Of a stretch of 64,000 bases of DNA, positions 45,948-58,143 are shown one piece after another. Position numbers and translations under genes: made by a program. The notes under the pieces are model-generated. The model did not search any database. It had not been told where the DNA came from and saw only the letters and a list, made by a program, of their open reading frames with translations. The stretch comes from Anniella stebbinsi (Eukaryota > Chordata > Lepidosauria > Squamata > Anniellidae), in contig JARDYH010000002.1 in assembly GCA_029215795.1 (NCBI GenBank), positions 109,552,501 through 109,616,500 of the forward strand, read 5' to 3'. Numbering within the stretch: the stretch's first letter is position 1; every line of letters starts with the position of its first letter.

Positions 45948-46670
45948 ATAAGAACATTATAGAGCCCTGTTGGATCAGACCAAGGGTCCATCTAGTCCAG
46001 CACTCTGTTCACACGGCGGCTAACAGACTGCTCACAGGAAACCCACAAGCAGGACATGAGTGCAACAGCACCCTCCCGCCCATGTTCCCCATGGTGTACG
46101 TAGGCTTACTGCCTCTGGTACTGGAGGTAGCATATAGCCATCAATATACTGGAGGTAGCATATAGCCATTGATAGTCTTCTCCTCCGAAAATCTATCCAA
46201 CCCCCTATTAGAGCCATCCAAATTGATGGCCATCACTACATCTTGTGGTAGCGAATTTCATAGTTTAGCTATGTTTTATCTGTTCTGCATCTCCTACCTA
46301 TCAGCTTCATGGGATGACCCTTGGTTCTAGTACTTTGAGAGAGGGGGGAAATGTCTCCTTATCCACATTCTCCACACTATGCATAATTTTGCACACCCCT
46401 ATCATGTCTCCCCTTAGCCTCCTTTTTTCCAAGCTCAACAATCCCAGCTGTTGTAACCTTCCCTCATAGGGGAGATGCTCCAGCCCCTTGATCATTTTAG
46501 TTGCCCTTTCCTGCACTTTTTCCAGCTCTACAATATATATTTTTTTAGGAGTGGTGACCTGAACTGTACACAGTATTCCAAGTGTGGTCACACCGTAGAT
46601 TTGTATAAAGACAGTATGATATTGGCAGTTTCATTCTCAATTCCTTTCCTAATTATTTCTTATGATCAGA
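45948..46670 (-). mobile_element. CR1 LINE, 3' fragment, minus strand
   Basis: The minus strand reads [20 protein letters not shown] and [20 protein letters not shown], the CR1 reverse-transcriptase C-terminus, followed by a UTR with GTCCATCTAGTCCAGCACTC on the + strand. A 28-bp tandem duplication lies at 46120-46175. Dead copy. Confidence 0.9.
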
Positions 46671-46754
46671 GTAACGAGATAAATGTTTGACAAGAGCCAT
46701 AGAGAATAAGAGTCTCTTGTGTATGTCCCAGCAGCCCCAGCCATAAGCTTAATT

Positions 46755-47038
46755 GGGACTAATAAGTAGGCCTTTTCAGTGGCTGTGCCAAGGCTCTGGA
46801 ACTCTCTTCTGAGGGAGGCCCGTTTCATTGCTCATTAGTGATATTGCGGAAGCCCTTCCTTTTTAGGAAGGCATTTGCTCTATAAGTTTTAACATGTTGC
46901 ATTAATCTGTGTCTGTTTTTGTAATATCTGAAATGTTTTGACGGCTGTTTGTAGTTCTAGTAGTTTCTGCTGCTGCTCTTGTGTTTTAATATGTAGTACA
47001 TTTGTTGTTAGCTGCCTTTTGAATAAATGAATGAATGA
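46755..47038 (+). mobile_element. L2-like LINE 3' UTR with (GAAT)n tail
   Basis: CAAGGCTCTGGAACTCTCTT corresponds to the S-x-LWN-LP end of the ORF. The tail is GAATAAATGAATGAATGAAT. Confidence 0.65.
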
Positions 47039-47041
47039 ATA

Positions 47042-47368
47042 AGGACCAGTGGAACTAGATAGATTGTTTAAGAGACATTACATTGTTAATTTCTAATTGG
47101 ATATCATTCACCTATTGAAGAGGTCAGGAAAGAACCGCCACCATCGAAAATGGCTCGGAGGGACATCCACACATTGTAAAACTCATTGTAAAATGAATAA
47201 TACATAAGAACCAGAGCAGTGTTCCTGTGGAACTCGGTACGTTGTTTAAGAAATATGGTGTTGTTGATTTCTAAATTGGATATGCTTTACCAATTAAAGA
47301 GGTCAGGAAAGAACCACCGCTATCAAAGATAGCTCAGAGGGATATCAACACATCGTAAAATGAAAAGG
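47042..47368. repeat. Diverged tandem duplication, about 179 bp x 2
   Basis: AGGTCAGGAAAGAACC occurs at 47121 and 47300, and the surrounding sequence (GATAGATTGTTTAAG / GGTACGTTGTTTAAG, TCGGAGGGACATCCACACAT / TCAGAGGGATATCAACACAT) aligns along the length with many substitutions. Confidence 0.8.
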
Positions 47369-49406
47369 CCCATCAGACAGGGTGGTCTGTTTCTGAGAGA
47401 GTGTAGTTTTCTGGAGTAGTTGCCTTCCGGTTATTTATTTCTGATGTATTCATTTCAGCCTTTAGCACTTGGGAAAATGTTTGAACAGGTTCCTTTGAGG
47501 GGCGGCGGTCTTGGATTGGGGAAGGGGATGCCTGTGTGACTTCTTTGACTGGCTTACTTGGCTCACTCAGTCATTCTTTGCAGGAAAACACAAACAACAA
47601 ATCCCATCAATTTCAATGCCAGGAGAACATGACATTCTGAGCAATACGGATATTTTTTTTCCAGCACCAATGTTGAACATTGTGTTCCATGTGCCAGATT
47701 CATTTTGGCTGCTAAGGCATGGCTTTGCAGCTGTTTTTGTTTGTTTGTTTGTTTGTTTGATTAATAACCTGAGAGCAGTACTTTCCCCCTTTAGTCTAAC
47801 CTTCCCTTGCAAGGTCTAGAAGTCAAATGCTTGCTGTCTGTGACTGTATATCATCTTGCATCTCCCTTTCACTGACTCAGTTTCTGGCACAGAGCCAGAC
47901 CTAAGTCTAGGGCAGTGACAATGGTGGTGGTGGTGGGGGGATGCTCTGTGATGCTGTTAACTGCCCATCTTTGAAAGATACTGTTTGGTCAAGATGGTGA
48001 ACGTATAACATAAACCCAAACTCCTCTGGCCAGCAGCAGTGCAAGAAATCCGACTGCCTAAAACAGGAGGATGGGCTTTCTCCCCTTTCTGTGTCTTCTT
48101 GCTCTGGTGGGTCCTTCCTCAGAATGAGGCATTGTGGGTGAGGTGGCCATGAAGACTGCCTGTGCTGCTGTGGCACAAGTGATCCCCAGGGCCACCTCGG
48201 GCACAATGCCTCAGTCAGAGTTAGGCTTTCAGGCCTAGCCGATGCTCTGGAGAGCAGACGCCCACACAGTGTCTTGTTCAGAGGGATCCTTACATGGAGT
48301 GAGGAGTTGGGCCCAGCTGGTGGCGGCAGGCGTCCCTCCTAGTTGGGGTGGGGGGAATGTGAGCTACCACCTCCTCCTGATGTCTGAGGCAAAAATCTCA
48401 CCCTATCTCATGGGATGGCTGCCCTGCTTCTCGCATCAGAGCATCAGAGCATGCAGGCTGCAGGGCATCAGGCTGCCAACTTGCGTCCCCTTCACCGATT
48501 TGGCAGATTCTTGTTCTTCAGTGCCAAAAGACCCGCATATGTCATCAGCCTCCTCAAATTTTGCAGTGTGCCCTTCCAATTAGCATTTCTCCTATCTGCA
48601 CTGGGCCCTCCAGCACGCTTCCTTTCACTCGGGGCCAGTTCACAAAGCCCTTTCAACTCACCATGGCTGCAGTGTTGGCAATCATCCCGTGCTGTCGTTT
48701 AGCCATGGTGTGCTAGAGCCTGAATCTGTCAAGTGCATGCTGACATTGCAGGCCACAGCTGGCCCAGCTTGGCTTTTGATGCCTGTGTCATCAGGTTCCA
48801 GGGCTTGAAATGGGGGACCTCGGTGCTTGAGGCTGGGTTAATGTGTGAACTGCATGTCCTCAGCTTGCAGAGTCCTTTCCAGGCTGAGCAGCAAATACGT
48901 GCAATATAAGCCCGCATGATTAGCTGCCAGCATGAAGCCTCTGGATTGGCCAGATCAGTTACAGAGGCCTCATGTGGGGTACCAGGAACCTGACCTCCTG
49001 CCACTGACCAGTCAACAGAGCAGAATCTTTTGCCCATTGCTCTTCAGAAGCCACCAGGTCAAGCCCCGGCCCCAGCTCTCGCCCATTGCTTCAGCTCCAG
49101 CAACTGATCACATCGAACCCACTCCAGATCTGGATTCGTGTTTGGCTGGCGATGGCCTCTGCATAGCTTGTAGCCCCTCTGCCAAATAGCCCTTCAGCTA
49201 TATACGGTCAGGTTGCTGAAAGCAGGTTTTGAAATCAGCGTTTTTAGATCCCGTTGTCAGCAGATCTCCTTGTCAAAACATAAACGGTGCCCCCACTGAA
49301 CTCCTTCCTTAAACCTACCCAAACTGATGGCCTGTATTGCCAAATCCCTGTCTGCATATCCAATTTTTCTCGGAAGAAACAAGGAGAGGGATGTGCCAAT
49401 GCCTGT

Positions 49407-49410
<4 letters not shown>
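47369..49410. other. Intron 5, no gene
   Basis: (TTTG)n near 47736-47759 and a GTGGTG run near 47922. Open frames between 48242 and 49189 look like chance. Confidence 0.4.

Positions 49411-49445
<35 letters not shown>
49411..49445 (+). repeat. (GA)n microsatellite
   Basis: About seventeen uninterrupted GA units. Confidence 0.92.
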
Positions 49446-49446
<1 letters not shown>

Positions 49447-49710
49447 AATTTGCATTGCTGCTTCCGAGAAGAAATGAGTCGCTGTGCTGGGAAGGGAAAA
49501 AAAAAAGTAAAATTGTCACGACCTTTCTCAACATTGATGTTGTGGTAGGGAAGCGAGTACAGACTTCCATTCTGCTCTATCCACCGTGAACTGATTTGGC
49601 CAGTTTAGGGATTCATCTCAAGTGAAGCAGAGGTCCTCCAAATCACCCCAAAATGAATCCGCATCCTTCCGAAGGTTTGCAATGGATTTGGTGTGACTCA
49701 AAGACACTGT

Positions 49711-49936
49711 GGCTGAATTCAGACAACACGATAGTCAATGGTGGGGTAATAATCAACTTTACAGTTGTTCATCTAGGGGGTACTCCCCACACAACATGGT
49801 AATAAATAATAAACTGTGGTGTGGATTAGGATCAGCACTGAGTTGACTATGGCAGCATTCGGACAACACAATAGTCAATACAACTGACGATTGTTTCCCC
49901 ACACCTAGTTGCTTATTGTGTCGTCCAAATTCAGCC
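49711..49936. mobile_element. MITE with GGCTGAATTC ends (226 bp)
   Basis: GGCTGAATTCAGACAACACG and TGTGTCGTCCAAATTCAGCC are inverted ends. It carries one copy of the 57-bp unit duplicated at 28954. Confidence 0.75.
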
Positions 49937-51163
49937 AGTGTGCCTCCAAAACCCAATACATCCCCACCCCCAAAGGTCTCTGTTTAAGGAAAATACCATT
50001 AACTGACTTTGCTCCTTTTTTTATTTTGATGGAGAACAAGTACCAGGAAATGCATTTCTCACCAACTATGTACTTTTATCTTCCGCTGTTAAACTTTATC
50101 ACACTGAGAACACATGCTGCGAAACTTTGAGCATTAGGGGCCCTGTGCCAGACTGCTTAGCTCCCAAGAACCAGGAACTAAGAACATCACCAGTAACGTA
50201 AACAGCATGAAAAGGAGACTTTATAAAGTGACCTTCTGCGTGTATTGCTGCCTGTTATTTTGGTGGCATTTTGGCATGCTGCTTTATGTGCTGCGGCTGG
50301 TGAGGAGCATTGTGAATTGCTAAGATATATCGTAAGTCTATTATGTTCTTATAAGGATACTTCTTAACCAAAAAAGCCCCCTCAAAACACCCAGTGGCTA
50401 AATTTATGGGATAACAGATAGGCCCACCTATCTATACACCCCATGCTTCCATCCTCTTTCCATTTCCAGCCAAATCATGTCCCCCGTAGCCTTCTAAAAA
50501 TAGTAGCTATGGAGGGCCACCAGAAAAGGTAAAGAGGTGGGCTCCCCTTCCCCGAGAGCTTCCGTTATTGGATGGTATAGAAATACAACAAATGACGAAA
50601 TGAATGAATAATTAGAGCACTGTTTTAATCACATGACCAATTATAACAGAAATTGAAAGGAGAGAAGGGGGAAACTACAACAGAAAGTACGTAGCGGAAA
50701 AAAGTGTATCTGTTCACAGTAACTGTTCACAACACCATTAATTAAAAGGAAAGAGGAAAAAAGATTTAGCACTTCTATTTCAAATATATACATTGATCTA
50801 AGCAGTGCATATATCTAAATGAACATCCAGTTGAACTTGATGACTGTAGAATGTACATTCCAATGCAGCAGGGGCAGTAAGATCTTCAAACCACTGAATG
50901 ATAGGTGGTGGCACCCACAAACTGCCTGAGTAATAAATGTTGTTGGCTGTGTTTGAGTTACAACTTGTCTCCAAAACAAACAGACCCATTGGGGCATTAA
51001 ACATTCTGTGTGTGCCTGTGTGTAAAAAAGGACACTAACACACTTTGCTTCAGACATCTGTGCAGAGCAGGATCATAAGATAGTGAACAACCTTCTGGAA
51101 TGTATAATGATGGGGTGGGAGGCACTTAGGCAATAATCAGTGTTGGTAGCAAGGTGTTTCAGG
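49937..51163. other. Intron 5, no gene
   Basis: A LINE tail-like stretch at 50560-50612 (GATGGTATAGAAATACAACA and GAATGAATAA). Otherwise unremarkable. Confidence 0.4.
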
Positions 51164-51331
51164 CAGTGGAGGCTGGTGGCTCTGATGTCAGTGGGGCGGT
51201 GAATCCACTGTGGGTTTCAGTCAGAACTCGTAAAGTGCTATCCAGCACCTTGGATAGCTCCTTTAGAGTCCTGACTGAAACCCGGAGAGAATTCACCACC
51301 CCATTGACATCAGAGCCACCAGCCTCCTCTG
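51164..51331. mobile_element. 168-bp palindromic hAT-like MITE
   Basis: CAGTGGAGGCTGGTGGCTCT pairs with AGAGCCACCAGCCTCCTCTG, with long imperfect arms through GGGTTTCAGTCAG. The flanks GTTTCAGG and CTTTCAAG match at six of eight. Confidence 0.8.
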
Positions 51332-51865
51332 CTTTCAAGTATACAAGAGGGGTCCTGTTTTAATTTGTGAAATGTTGCATGATAGGTAGCTGCCTCCCTC
51401 GATTAAATCATAGCGCATGATATCCGCAGACATGCCTCTCTGGAAGGGCTTGGCTGTTGCTGAGAAACCATAGTGGCCAGCAAATACCAATGTAGTTTTA
51501 AATTGCTAGGTTGCTTATATAATGGCAATCAAGTTCCTAACCTAGATAAGCAGCACAGATACAAAGTGTAACAAAGTGTGGGGTTTTTTTTGACTGCTTA
51601 AACACTGCCACTTTGGCATAGCGATGAGCCACGTTGGTGAACGATACTACCAGTCATCTTATTGAGGTTGATCAATACTGCACCCTCTTGAGGAAAGTTC
51701 TTCCTCAAAGCTTGACCCTGTGTTCAGGCAGGTAGCAGTGTCTGGCACGATACTGGCTTGGCATCAAACAAAAAGCCAAGGAAAAAGCCCCACCATTATC
51801 CCTGGATATGAATCCTCGTAGCAAAATTAAGCATGCTGTAAATTAACAAGGAGATGGGCACTTTG

Positions 51866-52053
51866 GGCCTGTTCAGACAACACGCTAAGGTATGGTTAGG
51901 CCGCTAACCCTTTTGCAGCAAATGGTGAGTGAGAGGGTTTAAAACGTAGTTATGTAGCCACCCTAGTTAGGAATGGTTCCCATGACATGCTAAGCCACAA
52001 TGTTTAGCTCAAAATGCTTAACCACCATGGCTTAGTGTGTTGTCTGAACAAGG
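51866..52053 (+). mobile_element. TGACAACAC MITE, copy B
   Basis: GGCCTGTTCAGACAACACGC at the left and GTGTTGTCTGAACAAGGTC at the right are inverted. Opposite orientation to 43389-43577. Confidence 0.72.
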
Positions 52054-52174
52054 TCTTTGAATTTAGGCCTCTCATAATGAGGTGCTTCTCAACAAACAGG
52101 CTAGTAAATTCTAGAATCCAGGTGCCTAGACTTTTGAAATATCAGTCCAGTTGTATGGAGATTAAACCAAAAAG

Positions 52175-52622
52175 TTGGCCCAGTGACTGCATTTGAACAT
52201 CACACTAAGCTATAGTTTAACATTACAAGTACAAGCCACAAAGAGCCTTGAATTTGCATGCTCCCTGCTCCTCCTCCGGCATGGCCATTCGAAGGAACTT
52301 GGAAGCTCTCACTTCTTTTTGATATTAACCACAGTTTGGCCATTAGCCTGAACCCAACAAACTGTGATTAATCTTAACTATAGTGGAAACAAGCCAACCT
52401 CAAACTATTATTTAGGAAGCTGGCTTGTTTCTGTTTAACATAGTTAAGGTAAAAAACGGTTTAGGGTTCAGATGTAACACAGAACAGTGGTTAATTGAAA
52501 GTGGCCACTTTTGACCTCACGACTGCGTCGAGGGAGGACGAAGGCGTGAAAGAGCCCATGGCTTTCTGCAACTCATTCCGATCACACTAAACTATGAATA
52601 AGTGTGAAATCTGAATGTGACC
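52175..52622. mobile_element. MITE related to 34.3-kb copy
   Basis: GACTGCATTTGAACATCACA and GAAATCTGAATGTGACC form the edges. It shares GGTTTAGGGTTCAGATGTAA with 34338-34766. Confidence 0.5.
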
Positions 52623-52970
52623 TGTAACTAAGCAGTAGGGTTGAGTTATAACTTATGTTTCATTGGGGCCAGCATTTCTCTCTCCTTTTTTCCTTTTTCA
52701 TTCTATTCACAGTGATCAAAGCCTTAGCATTAATCCAGCTAGAGTGACAGGGTGATGCATAGGGCAAAGGGAGTGACATCATACCAGCCCTTTCTCGGAG
52801 TGCAGAGGTGAGACCTGGTTTTAGGTCACCTGGGGAATTTGATGGTTGCATATCGTGACACAGCATTTGAAGGCTCTGCTCCAGATCATACCCAATCAGG
52901 CAGAGATAGCTCATTATCTCTGGGCACCTCCTTTGCTTCTACTGCATGCAGACAGCCTGCATGCTTGGAT

Positions 52971-53003
52971 AGTGTGTGTGTGAGTGTGTGTGTGTGTGTT
53001 TGT
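52971..53003 (+). repeat. (TG)n microsatellite
   Basis: TG units with one AGTG interruption. Confidence 0.9.
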
Positions 53004-53700
53004 TTTAATGACATTTCCTGCTGAACATGACAGCATTATCCTTGAGGAAGGGAAACACAGTAACTCGAGGGTGCTGTTTTCTTCTCCTTGTCAATACCGC
53101 CTGGATAGAGACATAACAACAGGGAAGTCAAATATTGATCAACCATGATGTCAAATTAACCATATGTGTGTGTGTGTATATATGTTTGTGTGTGGCTGGC
53201 TTCCTTTAATCAGCTGAAGGTTTTGAAGGTTTCTTTGATAGAGCATTTTTATTATTATTATTATTATTGAAACTTTAAATTTAAATATATACATTATTAC
53301 ATTTAGATATTATACATTATATTTTTCATATACAGAATCCAAAAATCCAAAAACAAAAATAGCTGGGAATTGTCATTCACTAGAATATTACTAGTCTTTA
53401 ACTGTAGGAGTTCATTGCAATCAAATCAAAGTCTTGACATCTTTGTTCACATCCGATAGCAGATCTTTAAAATGAGAGACCAAAAAAGCCAAGATGAGGG
53501 TTGATTATCTTTCAAAATTATTATTATTAATAATAATAATAATAATAAACTCATAATTGCATTCAACATCAATATATTTGAAAATTAACAAAGATGTAAA
53601 GTGGTGCTGATCACAGAGAGCATTTTTTAATCTGTCTGAAACAGATTTAAAAAATGTTGTGACAATATATAAATTCTTTCACCCGTACATCTCCAGCATC
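53004..53700. other. AT-rich intron 5 stretch
   Basis: (ATT)n at 53250-53270 and (AAT)n at 53519-53548 in very AT-rich sequence. This may be an old L1-type 3' UTR but no coding motif is seen. Confidence 0.35.
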
Positions 53701-53739
53701 ATCGGGTGCCTCTAAACGAGAGGTTTCCGATCCCTCTAA

Positions 53740-54115
53740 ACAAGCTGTCAATATGACTTCGTACTGGACTCATCTTTGTTTACATTCGCGAAGGCATATC
53801 GAATGCAAATGCCTTTGCTGCGACTTTTTAAAAGTCACCATTTTGTGCGACCTTTTTAAAGTCGGAGTGGAAAACCCGCCTCCGCTGTCTTCCCCCCAAT
53901 TCTGTCAAATTTTTTTTTTAAAAGCACTTACTGGACAGTAGGGGAGCCGATGCTCCCAGCCGCCCCTCCAGCTGGCGCCGCGCCGAACCACGAGCGGCGG
54001 CATGGCCGGCTCCAGGAAAAGCTCCCGTCGGGCCTCTTATAAGAGGCGTCAATTCACCCACGTGCCACAGAAGCCGCCAGGGCGCAGCGCTTCCGACGTC
54101 GTCAAGATGAGCCCA
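53740..54115. other. GC-rich block, probable repeat
   Basis: CpG-rich sequence (CCAGCTGGCGCCGCGCCGAA, CGGCGGCATGGCCGGCTCC) after an AT-rich half with TTTTTAAAAGTC repeats. The base composition differs sharply from its neighbours. No ends were found. Confidence 0.4.
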
Positions 54116-55716
54116 TCATTTATTCAGTGCTCTGAACCATTTGGTGAGTCTGTACAGATACAGGAGGCTCCCCTGTTCAGAACGTTCCCCTCTACAGGTA
54201 GAGGGCGACAACTCTTGCTCTCCTCACATATTTATGCTACACAGAATCAAAAAGCCCGAATAGGACTAAAGAAGCATAGCAATCTGAGGTATAAGTCGGG
54301 GCAAATCTGAAGCTAGGCAGCCAGAAATCCTGGGGTTCAAATCCTCTGCAGTAACCACCCTATCTTAAAGCTGGGTGAATTTATGAAGGAGTGATCCAAA
54401 AAATAATAGGTATTTCAAGCAAACAACCGTCCGACAATGTTATATTTCCCCTACCTGTTTCCTCTTCTCTGCACCCTGTTCCTTTCTTGCGTTAGCTGGA
54501 CTGGAAATTAGAGTTACAGCCTAAAATTACTTGAACTGAGAGGATCTTTGAAAATAATGGTGTCAAAAGACCCAGCAGAGGAAAGTTTCGTTTCTTTCTC
54601 AGTTTACTAGAAGTAATTTAAAACAAGGCATAAATCTGACTAGGAAGCAGTGAGATTTTTTTTTTTTGTCAGGATTGATCACAAGGGAGAGAAGGAAATT
54701 GGCGATGTTCTGTGCTTTGGTATTGTTCAGTTTCTAGATCAGTGAGTCTGTTGACTCTTGGTGGAGGAAAAAGAGAACTCCCCAAATCAGTGGACAGAAC
54801 CGCACCTCTCTATAATAGGATGCAGAGAAGACTTCACGGGTGTAAAATAAATCCCAGTATATTTTGAGCCTATTGACTCCAGTCATGGATATCTTATATA
54901 ATGGAGCTCCTTGAAGCTCTTAGCTATACATTTTGCAGCTCTCTGGATGAATGCAGAATGTTTTGCTGTTGAGTAAGAGAGGAAAATCAAGTCGTGGCCA
55001 AAGTATGGAGGTGCTGGCAAGAGAAACTTGTCCTGCAAACGCTTGCTGCTCCTGGGGTCCTGCTCCCTTTATAGGTAAAGATGGGTTTCTTTGGCTGAAA
55101 GGGGAAAAGCAAACATTGCCTGTGATAGACATGGCACATATGTCATAGGTAGCACATATGCCAATTGGTTTTTTTTAATAACCTTTGCACAAAGGTAAAC
55201 ACTGAGTTGCAAGATGTAACTGCACCGAATGCTTTCATTTACTGCCATATAGACTGTGTGTCCCTAGTGTGCATTTGACTTGCTTGTTTTACAAGCATGC
55301 CAGTTTTAAGGAGAAGTCTTTAGATTGAACCTTATCACAGAACTGACAGATTCACCATCTCTGGGGTTGCTTTGCAGGCTTTGGCAGGCTTTTGAAGGTA
55401 TTCAAATTGAAGTATTATCACCTGCCTTCAAAACAATGGAGATTGACATGTTTAAATCCAAGCCACTTCTTCACCCCCATGTTGTTCTGGGGTGTTTTGC
55501 AGTGATAATGGTTCTCCACTTTACTTTTTCTAGATCTCACCCTTTGAGTTCTCTTATATTATACCAACTGTTCTATGGAATACTGTGTATGTTCATGAGT
55601 AGACCCTGATCGCTAACCAAACCTGTCTTTATATTGAATGTTGTTATTTCAGAGACCATTATGAATTATTGGTGGTCAATCAACCATGGTCCAAGTTCTT
55701 CTGTTATTTAAGGAAT
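54116..55716. other. Intron 5, no gene
   Basis: Nothing recognised beyond short T runs. Confidence 0.4.
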
Positions 55717-55811
55717 CAGCCTTTCCCGGTATGGCCAATGGTTAAACTGGCTGGGAGATTATCGGAGTTGTAGTCCAACACATCTGGTGGGTACTAGGCT
55801 GGGGAAGGTTG
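55717..55811. mobile_element. 95-bp palindromic MITE
   Basis: CAGCCTTTCCCGG pairs with CTGGGGAAGGTTG; GGAGTTGTAGTCCAACACAT is the family core. Confidence 0.6.
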
Positions 55812-55834
55812 TTATAAATACTAGTAGAAGGAAT

Positions 55835-56696
55835 TCGGGGTGTGCACTGGATCGGGTCCGATCCACGATCTGGATCCGATCCAGGGGAAGTCGGATACAA
55901 TTATACGATTTCCGATCACCCCGCTGGATCGTTCGATCCAATCCAATTTGATCTGGAAAGGTCCCGATCCAGATCGGATGGATTGGAGGATCGGCAGGCG
56001 CCTGCTGGCGCCCACCACTGCTTCCATCGGCAGGCGCCAGTAGGCGCACGCCGATGGAAGCGGACAACGGGGGCAGGGGGCTTACCTTCCCGGGCCGTCC
56101 GCCGCTGGCCGCTACTGCGAGCAGGCTTCATGGCCTGCCCCTAGGTAGCGCGCCAGGTGATGTCACACCTGGCGGGCTACCTAGGGGCAGGCTGCGAAGC
56201 CTGCTCGCAGTAGCGGCCAGCGGCGGACGGGAGCAGACAGCCCCGGAAGGTAAGCAGGGGGAGGGGGCTTACCCCCCCCGGGGCTGTCCGCTTCCATCTG
56301 CTGGCGCCCGCGGGTGCCAGCGGATGGAAGCGGACGGCCCGTGGGGGGGGTAAGGAGCGCAGGGGAGGGGGCTTACCTTCCGGGGCCGTCCACAGCGGGC
56401 GGCCCTGGGAGGTAAAAACCTCGAGGGGGGAGGAGGGAGTTAGGCCCCCCTCACCCACCCGGCGCCATTTTTTCCTCATAGACTTGCGTTGGGGGAAAGC
56501 TTTCTTTCCCCCAATGCAAGTCTATGGGGAAAACAAAAATGGTGGCCGATCCAAAAATTGGATGTCTAATTTTTGGATCGGGATCGGACCCAATCCGGTC
56601 CGGGGGCCTCCGATTTTGTCCGATCCGATCTGGGACAAAATTGGAGGTCCCGATCTGGGTCCCGATCCAATCCGGGAGGGTCCGTGCACACCCCTA
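55835..56696. mobile_element. 862-bp GC-rich, hairpin-rich hAT-like element
   Basis: The ends TCGGGGTGTGCAC and GTGCACACCCCTA are inverted repeats, with a perfect 8-bp duplication GAAGGAAT (55827-55834 and 56697-56704). The flanks are filled with GATCC/GATCGG words, about every 10 bp. Internal hairpins are at 56095-56230 (arms over 55 bp around TGATGTCA), 56286-56335 and 56477-56526. No protein is encoded. Confidence 0.88.
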
Positions 56697-56704
56697 GAAG
56701 GAAT

Positions 56705-57686
56705 CATAACTCAGTGGTTCCAGATCAATTCTGACATCTCCAGGTAGAGCTGAAAAAGGCTCCTGTCTGAAAACCCTGGAGAGCCGCTACTAGTCAGTGT
56801 AGACAGTGACTTCAATTGCACAACATGGTGGGCTCATGAGGTGTGTGCGGGGGACATTTTGAATATGCAACCCCCTGTTAGAGGGTTATCATGTTGTGCG
56901 AACCTGGACACCAATGGTTATTTGAAGATGAAACAACCCTCAGTTTCTTATAGGATTATACTAGGGTTGTTTAACACTCAAATTATCGTTGGTGGCCAGG
57001 TTCGCATGGCATGGCAACCCCTGCTCAGGATTGTATATTCAAAATGCCATTTGCATAGGTCGCAGCTCACCTTGGTTCAAACAATCCGCAGTGAGTTGCG
57101 GCATGTCATGTAAACCAGCCCAGTACTGAGTTAGATGGACAAAGTGTCTTCCTCTGTTCCAAATGACAACAGCCCTGTCCTAAGCCTTTTAAGCCAGCTA
57201 GAATAGGGCTACTGTTACTTATTCCTTGGGCTGCCTTCCTGGTTGTGTATGAATCCATGAGTCAAGAGCTTGGCTCAAGATCACTCGGAGCATGTGCGTA
57301 TCTGTTCTAGAGTCCCAATGGCCCTTTCTGTTAAACACCTACATGCTCTGCCAGTAAGCAGTACACTGTGTTGATTAGCCACAGCTCCTCACATTAGCCA
57401 TTGTTTATTTCCCAGCTTCCTTCAGCAGGCCTTTGGATTTACTGTGGGGGGTGTTTTGACATTTGGAAATGTAAGAACGAGCTGCTATCTAGGTCAAGTG
57501 ACTTTCGCTGCATTAAAAACACGAACAGCTTTCTAAATACCCATTGTTCACACTAGTGGGGTGTGTTTTTTGGGGGATGCACTCTTTCTGAACAATACTA
57601 TGGAATGTTCTTTTCCACTCAGAGGTTTTTGCAACGAACTGGCGGAGATGGTAATCACTGTTTTTAAGAAGAGTTGTGTCGATAAG
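56705..57686. other. Intron 5, weak repeat only
   Basis: 56880-57020 has GCGAACCTGG and CCAGGTTCGC in inverted order with other short inverted words, suggesting an old MITE. No gene. Confidence 0.35.
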
Positions 57687-57823
57687 GCAATGTCTCCCAA
57701 CCCTGGCGCCTTCCAGATGTTTTGAATGACAACTCCCTGCATGTGTGACCATTGGCTATTCTGGATGGGGTTGATGGGAGTTGAAGCCCAAAACATATGG
57801 AGTGCCCCTCATTGGGGAAGGCC
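57687..57823. mobile_element. Palindromic hAT-like MITE
   Basis: GGCAATGTCTCCCAACCCTG and GCCCCTCATTGGGGAAGGCC are the ends; GATGGGAGTTGAAGCCCAAA lies in the right arm. Confidence 0.6.
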
Positions 57824-58143
57824 GCTACAATCCAGTCATCCACCATTTTATCCAGAAACGGCATTATAGCTCAAACCCCAATTTATAGTTTGCATTGCTC
57901 TCGCTTATCCTTTTCCATTGCACTTTTATAAATTTCTAAAGACACAGGCATGCATTAAGACCGTATGATTACCTTCCGCTTCCTGCCACTGCACCGCAGT
58001 CAGTGGTCCAGGCTGACTCCATGCATGAAGGCACCTTTTGTCAGTGGCCGTGTCTGAAATCCTCCATGAGCTTTTCCCCTTCCCTGCACTAGCCTATTCC
58101 ACCACTATTTGCCCTAACCGGCTCCATTATTTATTCCCTTGAG

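Noticed and set aside
46307..46591. 94-aa minus-strand frame with [20 protein letters not shown]
   Set aside because: Not a host gene: it is the C-terminal part of a CR1 LINE reverse transcriptase.
55842..56353. GC-rich open frames on both strands suggesting a CpG-island gene
   Set aside because: They lie wholly inside the 862-bp hAT-like element with its own TSD. Open frames reflect GC-rich repeats.
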